Part shown: positions 33,414-45,612 of the stretch, in pieces
Layout of the letters: each line of letters starts with the position of its first letter
Position numbering within the stretch: position 1 is the first letter of the stretch
Assembly: GCF_002999335.1 (NCBI RefSeq)
Contig: NW_020312568.1
Coordinates: forward strand, 124,001-188,000
Reading direction: 5' to 3'
DNA: 64,000 nucleotides
Source: Cyclospora cayetanensis
Lineage: Eukaryota; Apicomplexa; Conoidasida; Eucoccidiorida; Eimeriidae
Position numbers and translations under genes: made by a program
Notes under the pieces: generated by a model
What the model saw: the letters and a program-made list of their open reading frames with translations, nothing else
What the model was told of the DNA's origin: nothing
The model's database searches: none

Positions 33414-33596
33414 ATGTCTAGTTCTGATAGTCCGTTCAATTACTGCATCCCTGAGCACTCGGAGGCTACCGAGAAGCCGCGCAGGCCACTGTTGACTCCA
33501 GCTAGCCCAGAAGAAAAAATACTCGACGGCAGCGGAACAACGCAGCCATCAGAGCACTGCGACAACATTACAAGCGCTCAGCTTGAAAGACACTAG
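33414..33596 (+). CDS. Small open frame or exon, unknown
   Basis: Sixty codons from ATG 33414 to TAG: hydrophilic, Ser/Pro/Glu-rich (MSSSDSPFNYCIPEHSEATE, PRRPLLTPASPEEKILDG). It reads like a disordered protein segment, but nothing upstream or downstream supports a gene, and chance cannot be excluded. Confidence 0.2.
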   Translation: MSSSDSPFNYCIPEHSEATEKPRRPLLTPASPEEKILDGSGTTQPSEHCDNITSAQLERH

Positions 33597-34376
33597 GGGG
33601 AGGAGGGCTCGAAGCAACATGAGAATCACGTGAAGGAGCAGGAGGAGATGTAGAAGAGGGGGACGGACAACAAGAGGGGCTGATGCTGCTGAGATCCCGC
33701 AAAAGCCCAAAGAAAAGCAGTCTGGACGTTAAAATTGAAGAATCAAGACGGATCAAGAAACGGAATCCATAGAGGCCTTTAAATACCAAAAGCCGTTCAC
33801 CATGACGCTAGAGACCAACAACGAATGCGTCTTGTCGATTATCACATCCTGTGCAGTCCACGAGCCAGGAGAAATCGGGCGTTCACGAGGAAGCTGAGTC
33901 GACCCCAGCGCACTGGATCTTCTCCCCCGCGTGCAGAACGAATGGCCGCACGTACTCCTTGGTGGACATACACATGAGCAATTCGTGTTGTTTTTACCGA
34001 ATTACCATGGTGGCAGTTAGCCGGGTTTTAGCACGACCACCCACGCGAGAACGCAAGTGGGCATCGATCGTTTATTGGGGAAAGCCCAATTGCAGTCTCG
34101 GCGCTGCAGACTTTTGTCGCTAGTAGGCGCTCTGTGGCAGAAGAATTGTAGAGGATCTGTAGAACCGAGCGAAGCAAGTTGCTGCTTGTACAACATATGT
34201 ACGTATACATGTGCTGTACACTTCTCTGGTCGGCGAGCTCCGTGCCGGCTAAAGCGGTAAGAAGGGAGAAGAAGAGTTCCTTCTTGGAATTGAAATGTCA
34301 GGGGGCTTAAATGAAAGGGCCGTTGTATTTTGTGCGGCGTCTCGCATGCGTACAAGGACGAGAGGCAGCACGCAGA
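33597..34376. other. Intergenic, 3' flank of the cyclin gene
   Basis: No coding signal recognised. Begins with a purine-rich stretch (about 33597-33670) and ends at the cyclin stop codon. Confidence 0.5.
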
Positions 34377-36506
34377 TCAGGGAGCCTCTGCAGCGAGCAC
34401 GTCTCTTAGAGCGTTCATTGGGCTGGCGAGCTGCAGCTCCTCATCACTTGCAGCTGTGGTCATCTTGTCATCAGTTTCCATTCCAAAGCCACCGCACAAG
34501 GACAGACTATCTCTGCTGCTGCTCCGGGAGGGCGCAAAGCTGTTGCTTGGCGACATAGAAGCCTCGTACATGATGTATTCTCCCTTGCGCATCATGAGGA
34601 GCTGCTGTTGGCGAAGTAACTGCTGATGGTGTTGTTCCTGAAACACTTGCTGCTGATGGTGATAGTCTCGCAACAGGAGCAACTGCTGCGCCATTAGCAG
34701 CTGCTGGTGATGCTGCTGCTGCTGCATTTCTTGAACCCTTTCCTGACTGTGCACCCGACTCGGCTGCTTCGGAACCTGCTGCTGTTCAGCAGCAGCGCAA
34801 TCCCAACAGTGCAGTTGGTAATGCTGCGACTGCAACACGCGACGCGCATGCTGCAGCGGGAGCTGCTCCTGGTGTTGAATCCCGACGAACCCCATACCGC
34901 AATTCTGCCACTGCCGCTCTCCCCCGTGCTGGTGCCACTGTTGAACGAGATGCCTCCTCAAAGCCTCCTCCTGAGAAGCGCTCTCGTCTCGGTGAGCTGC
35001 ACGAACATTCCTGTCTTGAATGTGACCTTGCTGAACAGCCCCCCGAAAAGGCGCAGTGCCACATGCAGCACTAGGCGGCACATAGGGAGGACCAGACTCC
35101 GGAGTCGTCGACACAGTTGACGAATTGGATACTGCCACGAAACAGCGGAAGCAAGAGGCTTGTTCCTGCTGCTGCTGCTGAGTCTCCTGAGATTTGTCTT
35201 GCTGCTGAGCCAGCGCATGCAGAGCCCTCGGCGGTTCGGCAGCAGTAGGCGTGCTCGAGATATTCGCAGTAGTAGCAGTAGCCGTGGTAGTAGCAGCTGT
35301 CGACTCGAACTCGTCCCCTGCGGCGTCTGAAGAAACCTTCGAAGCTGCACCCGAGGAAGGACCTTCTGGCGCCTCCTCGCAGGAAGCGGCGCTATTCGCC
35401 TCCGCATGCTGCTGCGAAAGCTGCTGCTCTGTTCGACAAGTTGTAGTTTCGGCTGCGGAACGTCTAGGGCAGGCGAGGAGCACAGTCTTGCGGTACGTCT
35501 CGTAATCCTCCTTCGATACAGCAAGATCAAACTTGACTAGCTTTAAAAACGCCAACTCGAGCCGATTCAGCTCCGCCAACCCCACGCCACCAACCCTGGC
35601 ATAGTATCGATTGCTGTACCTGAGCGCAAAAAGAATTCGCAGACACGCCTTTCGCATGCAGGCAAGCAACAGCTGATGTGACGCGACGTCGAAAAACTGC
35701 TCGACACCCTGGGCAGCACACATCGCCACTCATCGCTTCTTCAAGCTTACCGCACATCCTCCACGAACTTGACCCCTATGACACTGGCCGCTAGAACAAG
35801 CCTGTGGATGTTGAGTGCGTTGATCTTGATGTTGTTTTCTCGGATCACACGATCCAAATATATCAACGCGAAGACGAATACCTCCTCCGAGCAGCGGAAG
35901 TGTCGGTAGAGGCGGGGGATGTAAGCCGAAATGGTAGTGGCGGGAGGGCAGATAGACTGCATACGCAGAGACGCAAACCCGTTCAAATGGATTGTGCATA
36001 AAACGCCTTGCAACCAATTACGAATAAAGCAACTGACACCCGCATTACACTCGGTAGAGAGCTTTCAAGCAGACAGTTGCTTGCACTGTGAAACCTCGAG
36101 CGTCGTCATCCACTCGGAGCTGCGTATCGACACTCACGTCAAATCGTGTGGCTACAGTAGGCCGTCCACTCGTCTCGTCTCCACAAGTCGCCAACTGCTC
36201 CATTAATAAAGACATCTTCTCGACAAAAAGTGGTCCAGCAGGTTCCACACCCTCGTCGCCCCCACATGTTGAATAACCTTGGTGCTGCTGTTGCTGTTGC
36301 AACGGCATCTGCTGACGTTGCTGCTGCCGGGAGCAGTGCTTCTGATCCTGTTGCAGATTGAGCTCCCGCCGAAAAGCTTGTTGGTGCAGTGTTTGTTGCT
36401 GCTCGCGTTGCAGCAGCTCTTCCGGTTGTGCGAGCACCTGCTCTGCGATGCAGCCGTACTGAACAGCTTCCTCTGGATGCAACTCAGGAACGATATCGGA
36501 TTCCAT
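34377..36506 (-). CDS. PHO80-like (P-type) cyclin with glutamine-rich regions, 3 exons
   Basis: Exons 36506-36095, 36006-35751 and 35619-34377 (TGA) join in phase to about 636 residues. The cyclin box spans the exon 2/3 junction: SLRMQSICPPATTISAYIPR, then CSEEVFVFALIYLDRVI, INALNIHRLVLAASVIGVKF and, after splicing, RYSNRYYARVGGVGLAELNR with LVKFDLAVSKEDYETYR. That order and the YYARVGG motif are typical of PHO80/P-type cyclins, which bind a CDK partner and control nutrient or cell-cycle responses. Exon 1 carries polyglutamine. Exon 3 beyond the box is about 380 residues of Ser/Thr/Ala- then Gln/His-rich sequence, probably disordered. Start ATG 36506-36504; a frame open to 36554 adds a hydrophobic lead that I judge to be 5' UTR. 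Confidence 0.85.
34610..34735. repeat. CAG/CTG-rich coding tract
   Basis: On the minus strand this encodes Gln/His/Leu runs in the cyclin C-terminal region (QQQQHHQQLLMAQQLLLL). Imperfect trinucleotide-type sequence. Confidence 0.75.
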
Positions 36507-39312
36507 GGTCGCTGCGGCAAATAGTAAACTGAGAAGCAATGTATAAAAAGGCACACCAGGCAGACAAATGGTTGCGCTCTGGCGGGTGCGTTTGAGGCTA
36601 AAAGCCTCAGCCGCTTCGACCCCGTTTCCTCAACACCGCACCAAAGGCTGCATGAGAGTCGTAGTACCGCAGTCCGGAAGACGGTATGTGGTATTTTCCC
36701 GTTCCAGCTGCAATTGCGTGCAACTCGCCCCGAAAGAAGGAGAGGCACCTTAAGCTGAAGCCCTTGAGCGCCAAAGAAAGGGAGAGTTCATGGTCGTCCC
36801 AATACAGAGGGGTAGCAAATACGTAATATTTGCCTATCGTTGGACCGGCTGTAATTCGGCATTTAATCAGCAATTTGCTCCTCCTGAGTAAAGTGCTTCC
36901 CGTACACCGTCGAACGCAACTCCGCTTTTAAAACGAGGCAGTCGCGCTTCAGCTGCTACTTAGGCATCAGATGTTGAAGAAGAAGAATAACCGCGCCTTA
37001 AAACACCACAAAGCATCTCCCTTGACGGCTGCACAAAAAGAGGGGTCTAAGCTGCGTTGCAGAGCTCTTGCCACAGGGGTTTTTGCTATGTGGTCCCTGG
37101 GGGAGGGCAGAGAGCAAATGGAAGAGTGGGAAACCTTTCCTATGCCCAAAACGGGTGTATCAGAGATACTTAGATGCAAAAAGCAAGAACCTCCCGATAA
37201 CAACAGACCAAAAAGTGTGTCAGCCGCAGACATGCGGAGGGGCAGAGGGGGAGGCGACCAGGGCCCAGGCATATGCTGGAGTACAGCCACAACACGTTCA
37301 ATCAAGGTACGAAGTTTACCATGTCCAAATACTGCAATAGCTAGTTACAAAACGCACCGTTTATTCCCCGAAGCTTGGGGGAGGGCCCCTCGAAGTCGCT
37401 GCTGCTGAAGGTAGCACGCCGAAGCAGCTCTGTGCGCCATCGAGTGTGCGAGGGCGCTGTTCTTGTGGCACCTACATGGGGAAGCAAGGGAATGATACAG
37501 AACCGCCCAGTACCGAGGCAAGGTGTTTGTTTGCCAATTCCTCCCTTACCCAAGGAAAGGAATCTAAATGCTCATTATTTTCACGTGCATTCTCATTAGT
37601 GATGCTTCGAACCATCTGCTGAGATCCGGGAGTGCAAACTCGTTCAGAGACGCGGTTGTGGTTGGCGTTGGTTATCGTTTGGTATTCCGTGGTTTTGGCT
37701 CCCGTGCCATCAGGATGTGATTTGAAAACTGGATGCTTTCCTGTTTCCATGCGATTTCCTGCTTCACAGTCACGCGTTTCCCCTATGTTCTTAAAAAAGT
37801 GCTCCAGCGCCACGGAGCTCCTCCGTCAGCAGGCAAAGGTTTACAAGGGCACTTTCTACCACGCATGTGTGGCGTACTCCCGAATTGCCTATGAATTTCG
37901 TCGTTAGATTGGCTCTTAGTATATTCTATCTGTTGCAGAGTGGCGTTGGGTTCATACGCTCGCAGTATAGGCGCAGGCATAACGCCTCATGAGTGTGGCT
38001 GGCTAAATCTGCGCCTTGGCATTCTCTTTACTCTAGGTGAGTTCGATTATGTAGTAGTTATGGAAAAGCTATTGTGATAGCTCGTGTGCACGGGCTATGT
38101 CGTACAGTGGAATTAGCTAATACGATGAGATTTTTTTTGTGAATGTCTGTAACACTCCACGATAGTGGCACTTCGGTGCCAAACGCAAAATGTACAGCAT
38201 AGAAAGTTATTGAATATTCTTCTAAAAGTAGCTTCCGCCTTTACACGTCCTCTGCCCACCGGGATCCGGCCTTAAGAGAGAGGCTAAGCGAGAGGTATAT
38301 CAGTAGTATGCAACGTAATGCTCCGTCTAAGGCCCCCGTGGAGAGACACTCTACTCCAGGCTCGATGCAAACTTCATGGAAAAATGAGTGACCGAATAAT
38401 ACAAACATAATAGAAAATTACTGAGGGCCGTTCTAAGTGTTGTCTCCTTCACCTGACCCGGCCCCTCAGAGCTTAGACCCGAGTGGAGAGGGACAACTAG
38501 TATGCTTTCTGCAGGACTTTTAAGCATTTCAGCCAAGCAGAGCTAGTTTGCACATAGTATCTAGTGCACGTCCACACAGCATTACGTCTTCGTGTATGGA
38601 GCTGACAGTACTCTGCAAAAAAGAGGATATACAAACAAACAAATCAGTCATTTCTTCACCAATACCTAGCTAAATATGAGTGGTGAAGTAGCACGTGTTA
38701 TAGTATAGCTTAGCACGTCTTGTGTTCAGCATCTGTTTATTCAAACGAACGGCGTGCAGCACAGCTTAACAGCTCCCATCCTATTGCTGCTCCTCAGGCA
38801 GGCAAAAACACAAGGAACATGGGAAGTTAGAAGGGGGGAGTCTGCATGTACTCGTAAAACCAGTTGAGCGAAAAAATGGCACACACTGAATGAGGCACCA
38901 AGTCATAATGAAGGCGTTGGCTCAATGACTTACTCTTGTCGGAGCGCAGAAATGTGCGAGCCTCCGGAAAACAAAAAGAAGACCCGCAAGGTCTGTAAAG
39001 CGAAGCAAACGCATACACTACTTCCGCAGTGTCTCCGCACCTCACAGAACAATGCCCCGAAATGCGAGGAATAATGTTCATAGCAACCAGCGTTGTTCAA
39101 GGAGCCATGCGAATTCTTTCGAAGACAACATACCCCACTCCTGCTCCTCCTTCATCGAATGAAGTTGGCGTTCCACTCATCATCTCACTAGAAACACCCG
39201 TCCAGAGTGTGCTTGGCGGTCGATAATTCTACGATGCAGCACATCTACGGCTCTTTGTGGATCCCCTTCTTCAAAGCATGTCATGTGCCTTCAGGGCAAA
39301 TTTCGCGAATGA
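36507..39312. other. Mostly unassigned DNA with two open segments
   Basis: After a ccacag acceptor near 37076, two overlapping plus frames are open to about 37318-37340. One contains PKRVYQRYLDAKSKNLPITT, the other ends at a possible donor (aag|gtacga). A further plus frame at about 37635-37905 begins without ATG, has a hydrophobic run (LWLALVIVWYSVVLAP) and ends KVYKGTFYHACVAYSRIAYE, which could be an exon of a secreted protein. I could not join these into a gene. The rest, including 37920-39000, shows nothing. Confidence 0.3.
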
Positions 39313-39315
39313 TTT

Positions 39316-39600
39316 GGGAAGTCTGAGCCTTCTCTCAAAGTCACGCGTGATAGCTTTGTGGCACCTTTAACTGATCGGGAAATTGATACAACTACAAAAC
39401 TATTTTCATGGGAGAATAGAAAATTATCCAAGCCACCTAGCGGCAAGCCTTTTCGTTGGTTTACCATGGTGTGCCCCTCGAAAAGGCTTCCGATCCACCA
39501 GGACCAAATCTGCGGACTCAAAAAACAATTACCAGTTGCCTATCATAATTCGGTGCTTCTACTTCTTGATCTCTTGCGCCCGCGTTTGCATGCTTTAGTC
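39316..39600 (+). pseudogene. Open segment with weak rhoptry-type kinase N-lobe resemblance
   Basis: The frame is open from after a TGA near 39313 to a possible donor at 39600 and reads LKVTRDSFVAPLTDREIDTT, LFSWENRKLSKPPSGKPFRW, then HNSVLLLLDLLRPRLHALVR. The order, an acidic helix followed by an F-T-M-V-like strand with a conserved Pro and then a hydrophobic strand plus DL..L, resembles the beta3-alphaC-beta5 part of coccidian rhoptry kinases. No glycine loop, catalytic loop or DFG is nearby, so if related it is a fragment or one exon. Confidence 0.25.
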
Positions 39601-39737
39601 AGGTGCTTTTTGAATCCTTCCATTGCTAAGGGTGGCGGCTGACTCCGGACCACCAGGTCCAGGCTGGGGTGGAAGAGACACTTCGAGGTGGAGAACAGGG
39701 ATGCGGAGAACACGAGGTTGACGAGTGTACTGTTGTA

Positions 39738-39985
39738 TTATAAAGCCACCCAGGACAGGAAAAAGTCGGGGCATGCAATTGAATGCTTGTAAGCATAGAG
39801 TCGTACATACTGCATAACAGTATGATTGGTTGGAGGTGTCTGTCCATCTGTCTCGGAACAGCTCGCAGTAGGCTTATAATACTCAACTTGTAGGGGGCCA
39901 TAGAGCCACGCCAGAACGACTTTGCAGGCTTCCATTTTTTTAAATGAAGACACTCTTGGAGAATTCGTAAAGCTCTCAAACATAG
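39738..39985 (-). other. Unassigned minus-strand open segment
   Basis: Reads MEACKVVLAWLYGPLQVEYY, then NHTVMQYVRLYAYKHSIACP on the minus strand to a stop at 39738. The residue mix is protein-like, but no family is recognised and it overlaps the plus-strand segment starting at 39928. Confidence 0.2.
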
Positions 39986-40167
39986 CGCATGATTTCTTGA
40001 GCCTTGACACAGCTGGAGAGAGGGATGAAAGAGGCACTGTGGCCAGGTCTCTCAAAGAGGAAGATGCTGTCCTGAGCCTTGACCTACGCCACCTCAACAA
40101 AGAGACTAAATTCAGGCAAGTCCGAATTCTTTTACGAGCCCTCAGGCTGTGCAAAAGTTTAGGTTAA
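39928..40167 (+). other. Unassigned plus-strand open exon
   Basis: After a polypyrimidine/tttgcag acceptor at 39921-39927 the frame reads FLNEDTLGEFVKLSNIAHDF, then RSLKEEDAVLSLDLRHLNKE to a TAA near 40167. Composition is strongly protein-like (Leu/Asp/Glu/Lys balanced). It does not join in phase to the segment ending at 39600. Function unknown. Confidence 0.3.
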
Positions 40168-41649
40168 AGGGAATTCCGCGACTTCAGCTGCCGAGAATCT
40201 GGGCATGAGAGTGCATAAACCTCTGCTATGAGATGCATCCTAGGTCACCAGAGAGACTGTAAGAGCTTTCCCACCTTAGTCCAAATCCCATAACAGCCAA
40301 AAATTCAAGTTTTTGTCCCTTGAGCAAGAAGGCATTGCAGAGAGAAGTCCGAATGCACAAGCAAAGGAGTTTCCGTATTATTTTGTACCGTAGCAGGTCA
40401 ACCTCAACGCTGTAGTGCTTCACTCATTCGTCACTCTGAAATTCGGCAGTCGGAGCAGATTCATCTGAGTCAAAAACAGAGGACTCAATTAGAATCCATA
40501 GAAGCCGGGAATCGCATTATAAACAGAAAACACATTTTACACCACGAAATGCCGCTCTTTTAGTGCCAACAAAGAAATGCTATTGCATGAGTCTTGGGTG
40601 AATGTGCTTCTCGTCATTGCCTGATTCCCAAACCGACAGTTCCCGCTGAATAATGATTCATGGGTGCTTTCTTTTCTCTCAGGAGTCTCTAGCATGACTG
40701 CTCCCCATGTAGGAGACTAGCTTACCGCCACCCTATAATTCAAAATAGTTCAAAGACAACGTTCCCCAAGTATTTCTACTTTGCAGCATAAGATCCCTTC
40801 GCTATCAGCTCAGATGTTTATCAGTGGCTTTAATGCCATTAAATACCACAAGTGGCGAATCAGAAATAGAAGGGAGCGACTTTCTATATCTACAGAAATG
40901 GAAAGGGTAGCTTCCAGGCCGTAGAGTTGGTCTAAAGGCGACTTATAATGTGTCCTGACACGCAGCTCTACTGTGCACCATAACACTCAAAATATGTATC
41001 GACAAACAAATTTTTGACGTTCAGATTAATTTATCATGAATGTCTTGTAAGAAAATGCGTAAATATGTGTTGTTGTGTTCTGGTGCTAGTTAGGCAAACA
41101 CAATGCAGCTGCCTGGCGATGGAGTGTGCCCCTGCAGCATCACCGCCCTATTGCTCAACGCTCCTACCATCGGCACACTCCGTCAGAGTACAGGTCCACG
41201 GCCTATGCTGCACTGTTTCAGATGCCGCAGCACATGTTACTGCGCGACGTGAGCGCTAATGCCTGCATGCGAAGATGTTTCTGTGGGGCACATCGAAATT
41301 GGATGGCTGACTGTAGCCTTGGTGGGCTGCACGGTGCCTGGGAAGCAGACAGGCTTGGTTCTCACATATTAGAGGGTCGGAGAATTGTACGAGCACTGCA
41401 GAGGTCAGGAGGTGCCAGACTCGCGAACGGCACACCACGTACGATGCACCAGCGACAGGTGTGCAGTCAAACACCTGCTTGAGCTCATCAACTTTCCTTT
41501 CGGCATCATGTTGAACATGACGCTCAAGCTGTTATATTGGTGTCACTGCCATGCATGTACTGCATAAACACAAGAGCACAGAACCTCACACCCTACCAGA
41601 ATGTATTCTTTCGGCGAAGGCTAAACATCCTGCTTCAGGACGCAGTCCT

Positions 41650-41800
41650 GTGCCTCACCATGTACAGGCACAATCATGCGAGCCTTCACCCCGTAGAGCC
41701 TTGGCACACTCCACCCACCAATGAGGCACCCAAACTAGTTATCCCTCTCTAGCTATGTATTAAATATGCACATCCCTCTTTTTGTGCATAGCCAGGCAGC
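41650..41800. repeat. Diverged direct duplicate, copy 1
   Basis: Matches 42740-42890 with substitutions and small gaps over about 150 bp; one plus frame reads HASLHPVEPWHTPPTNEAPK. Confidence 0.6.
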
Positions 41801-42739
41801 ACTATTCGTACTGTCTCGTGAGCCATGCGCTCGGCCGCTCCTCTCTACAGGCAGTGAGTTGTCGATAAAATACCGCCTAGCTGCAAGCTAGTTGGGGCAA
41901 GCCACGAGTCCGCAGGCAATATTGCTTGAGCACCCGGATAAATATTGATATCCATTTATGGCTCTTATTATTGCTGGAGCTCAATAATTAAGAATGCAGA
42001 TGATGTTCCAATAGCATGTAAGAAGCTTGATTCCTGACCAAAAGACACTCGGTGACTGATCCTCAAAATACTTTGCACCAGTCCGTCTGTTCGGATGATT
42101 AGCAGGACTTCGGCAGTTACAGCAAAGGTGCTAAGATCACAAACGCGTTTGTTGAGCGCTCCATATATGATAAGTGCTCTGATGCAACGCAAGACCACAC
42201 AATGAAAGCCGCACACTGAAGTTGTAGAGGTTCAATGTGTTTTGCGGCAGGCAATCCCCGATGCCACAAAATTGTGTAGGCCCAGTCAACAGCGAAGGTA
42301 TCTGGCGTGTAATGCGGGTTTCAGCTGCTACACTACCGAGCTACTTAACTCTGAACATCATTGTGTGGGGGTGCACAGTGCTCTGCAAACATACTGGCGT
42401 TTTAACTCCAAGTGCAGCAAGCATATCTGCTGAAGAGGTCGTTGGAACCCCACGCGCCACGGCATTGTCCGTTACTGACCCAGATAAGCACTTTATGCGC
42501 CAGGAGATGCACAACCCTAATCCCAAAACGACTTTTGATGCTTTATCCAAAGATGCGGAGCCCATATGTCTGCTCCCGGGCGCTTCATATTTAATTTCTC
42601 TGACGTAGGGAAGCTGCGAAGGCTGTCCAACATGCTTGTGACAATGGTTTACCCTGCTTCACGGCGCTACATCTTTTGAAGAGAGCAGCTTAATTGCGGG
42701 CTGGGGCGTAGCAACTGATGGAACTGCTTTTTCTTCACT

Positions 42740-42890
42740 ACAGGAGCAGCCTTCAACGCTATACAGATGCCCATGCAAGCCGTTACCGCCTAGAGCCTTG
42801 GGGCACCCCACCCGCCAACGAAGAACACAAATCAGCCAGTCTCTCTAGCGACGTATCAAACATGCTCTTCCCTTGCGCCTAGTCATTTTG
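42740..42890. repeat. Diverged direct duplicate, copy 2
   Basis: Partner of 41650-41800; the matching plus frame reads HASRYRLEPWGTPPANEEHK. Confidence 0.6.
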
Positions 42891-44107
42891 TGCTCAAACC
42901 TTTGCTGATCAGCCTATAATATCGTATTGTTGTAAATTGCATTCCTCCCCTTCACGACGACAAGCTCTTCGTCGTAAGTTCTACAGTTTTCTACAGTGCT
43001 GGGGAACGTACCGAATTGCTGCTCAAGACGAATTTCCTGCCGACGACTACGGACTCTCAAGTGTAGCTAAGGGCACATCAATTGTTGTTGCACTCGGTCT
43101 TTGCCTTTACTGAATTGCTGGTCCTAATCGCATAAGAGGGTAATAAGCTACGACGTCATTTCATTGCCTTCTCCGTCACCTGCCGCTGTAGAGACGACAA
43201 CCGATTCTATGGCAGGGATAAAGGGTCCACCAAAGGATACAACGAGGGCTGTAGCGATTAGGTCTGGGCGCTGGGTAATCTAGGGAATCAAGCTGATCAA
43301 GTCGGGCAAGACTTCTTGTGGGTTGGACTTTGCCACATCTCGGCTAGCCACCTTACTAGCCAGTTTTGGGAGTTTGCATAGATGATCATTCCGAATGTGC
43401 ATGCCGAGCTCCTGTAGTGGCATTTCCATTAGAGTTGAGGGCTATGGATTCCGGCAGAGGAGGTATATAAATAGCTTGCGTTCAGCAAGCTCGACGAAAA
43501 GCCACAATACACATGCTGGCCGATATTCACAAATACAGAATTTGTTTGAAGCTAGTGATATGCAATATGCACATTTTGTGCAGCTGGAGTTCCTCCTTTG
43601 ATTTGTAGTAGACACAATGGACTGCTGAAGCGATTATGTAGTCAGACTCTTCAGCTTAAAAACTGCGTCGCCCTTAACAGATCTATCTAAGTCTACCAGT
43701 CCATCACACGAGTTGGTCCCAAACATTTACCCATGCTGCAAAGCAGGCATGATCCTGCGGAGTATATATCAGTGTTCTAACGGGTCTCTTCTAAGTACCT
43801 AAAACTTTCCCCTAGATTCAACTGTCCTCATATGTAAGGCATTCTGTGTGAGAGTCCGCTGCAGTGCACCTGCCAAACATCTTACTCCTTTGGCGTATGT
43901 AGGTGTGCAGTGTGCAGCCTCGGGAGTGCGGTCTCAGGGCTTGTAATGGCATGCATTCAGGTGGCATCTCTGTGAATAGCTCGGCGGGGTTGAGCTTTCT
44001 AGGCCTGAGGTCTGAGCTGATCTCTGGAGTGGCTTGTAGATATGCTAATGACAACGCCCTCGGTAGACACAGAAGACCTTTGTATATCTTACAGAAAGTG
44101 CAAACTG

Positions 44108-45250
44108 TCATAGAAAAGAGTGGCTGCGCCGCACAATAAAGAACCGCTGGAGCGTCGCGAAGGCTCTTTGGCGCTCACACGGGTGGTATCCCTCATGTAG
44201 CTCATCGTAAAGTCCTACCGCAGGAGGGGCCCAATCCAGCACACGTTTTAGGATCACCAAACCCCTGAAGTATTTTGTACAGTACAGTTTGCTGCTCTGT
44301 CTGGGCAATATAATGCTGCCCATATAAATAGTGCGGGAAAAGAAGCTTAACACACAGGGTTGGAGATCCTTTTCCAGCACTCAAAACCAATGCTTGATTT
44401 TGATAACGCAATGAAAAATGAGAGCAATAATTCGTTGACTTGGGGAGCCCTTAGTTTGTTTGGACGGGATAAAATATATCACGAAGTCACTAGCAGCGCT
44501 CGCTGGGAAGAAATGTCACTCAGAGTGGGGCAGCGCAAGTACCGGAGAAGTTGCGTTGCGGTCAAGAAGCGTCCTTTCTCCGGCATCAGCCTCCTTTTAG
44601 GAATCATACTTTGCGTTTCAAGCAGATCGACCAAAGGAACAGCCATTTAAGCAGCCCCTGAAATGCAATTATGGCAATAAGATGGAAGCCCATGAAGCAT
44701 TGCACGTCCATGGCGGCCGAGTAAAGGTGAAGGCCGCTCATTGATTGCTTCAGTTTCTGCCAGGTCTGGCTCAAGTACTGCAGCCAAAACGCAGATTTTC
44801 AAGCGCATGACTGTGTCTAGAAAAAAGCTTTCGAGCCTGTCCAGCAACACCGGAAGTGGAAGTCCTAGGTGTTGGAGGTTCCAATCAACTTCCTCGTGCA
44901 GTTAAGCAGGAGCAGTAACAATTCAAAATGGCAGAAACTTGAATTATAGTTTGGGAGTGCGAATGTAGGACGGCTTTTAGTGTTCAGTATTAGGGTGAAT
45001 GGGGTTTTGTAAAAGAGCATCTGTGAAGGCAAAGGCCGAGTAGGGTGTCGGTACACGTATTTTGGCCAGCAGACATAAATAATAAGGGGCGTCGAGACTT
45101 TATGCAACGCAGTGATGTTTGCTGAATTTTGGCATTAATGTGCAAGCTTTTCGTATCTTTCTTTCTCGGCACCAACACCGGGCCATGCCTAGCAGCGCTG
45201 GTCGGTTCCAATACTTTGCCTTGTTCCAAAAAATCATCCACATGTGTCCC
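44108..45250 (-). mobile_element. Decayed Ty3/gypsy-type retrotransposon pol fragment
   Basis: On the minus strand, about 45240 down to 45090 reads DDFLEQGKVLEPTSAARHGP, then VLVPRKKDTKSLHINAKIQQ. This matches the start of gypsy reverse transcriptase (a D-L-L-x-x-G-x-I-x-P-S, then V-L-V-x-K-K-D pattern). About 44380 to 44110 reads LEKDLQPCVLSFFSRTIYMG (RNase H, like LQPVAF-SR), then YDELHEGYHPCERQRAFATL (integrase zinc region, like HDE-GH-G-R-T-x-x-L). Order and spacing fit RT, RNase H, integrase, with internal loss and frameshifts. A DSG protease-like word (ALLDSG, minus strand 45612-45595) lies upstream in the expected order. No LTRs were found by eye. Confidence 0.6.
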
Positions 45251-45612
45251 ATCTGCTCTTCATGCTGAGAATGCTTCCAATATTCTGGAATGCAGCGTGC
45301 TGCTCGCCCGAAATAAGCTCGTTTCAGTGCACTGAACGACCAGCAGGTGGCCTTCCTGGTGGTAGCTTGACGTGATCAAGCAAATGCGCAAACTCCCACT
45401 TCGTAGCTGCCCGTTTCTGCTGTTCTCGCTTCTTCGCTAAAGCCAGAATGAATTCCCCAATGCGAAGCCAACGGCAGAGCACCAAGACGTGATGCATTTC
45501 CGGGCCTGGTACTGATCTACGGACGTCCTCCCACGGCTACTCTGTTTTATGTTTCTGCGGCATCGAATCTACCCTGGTTACCACAGACGAAATGACCGCT
45601 ATCGAGAAGAGC

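Larger units (their letters stand above)
40168..44107. other. Unassigned, contains a diverged duplication
   Basis: No gene recognised. Two related segments lie at about 41650-41800 and 42740-42890 (shared words: agagccttggg/agagccttggc, cacccaccaa/cacccgccaa, ctctctag). Short open frames around 41100-41480 and 42237-42608 lack family resemblance. Confidence 0.4.

Noticed and set aside
34295..35505. Plus-strand ORFs opposite the cyclin
   Set aside because: Shadows of the Gln-rich minus-strand coding sequence.
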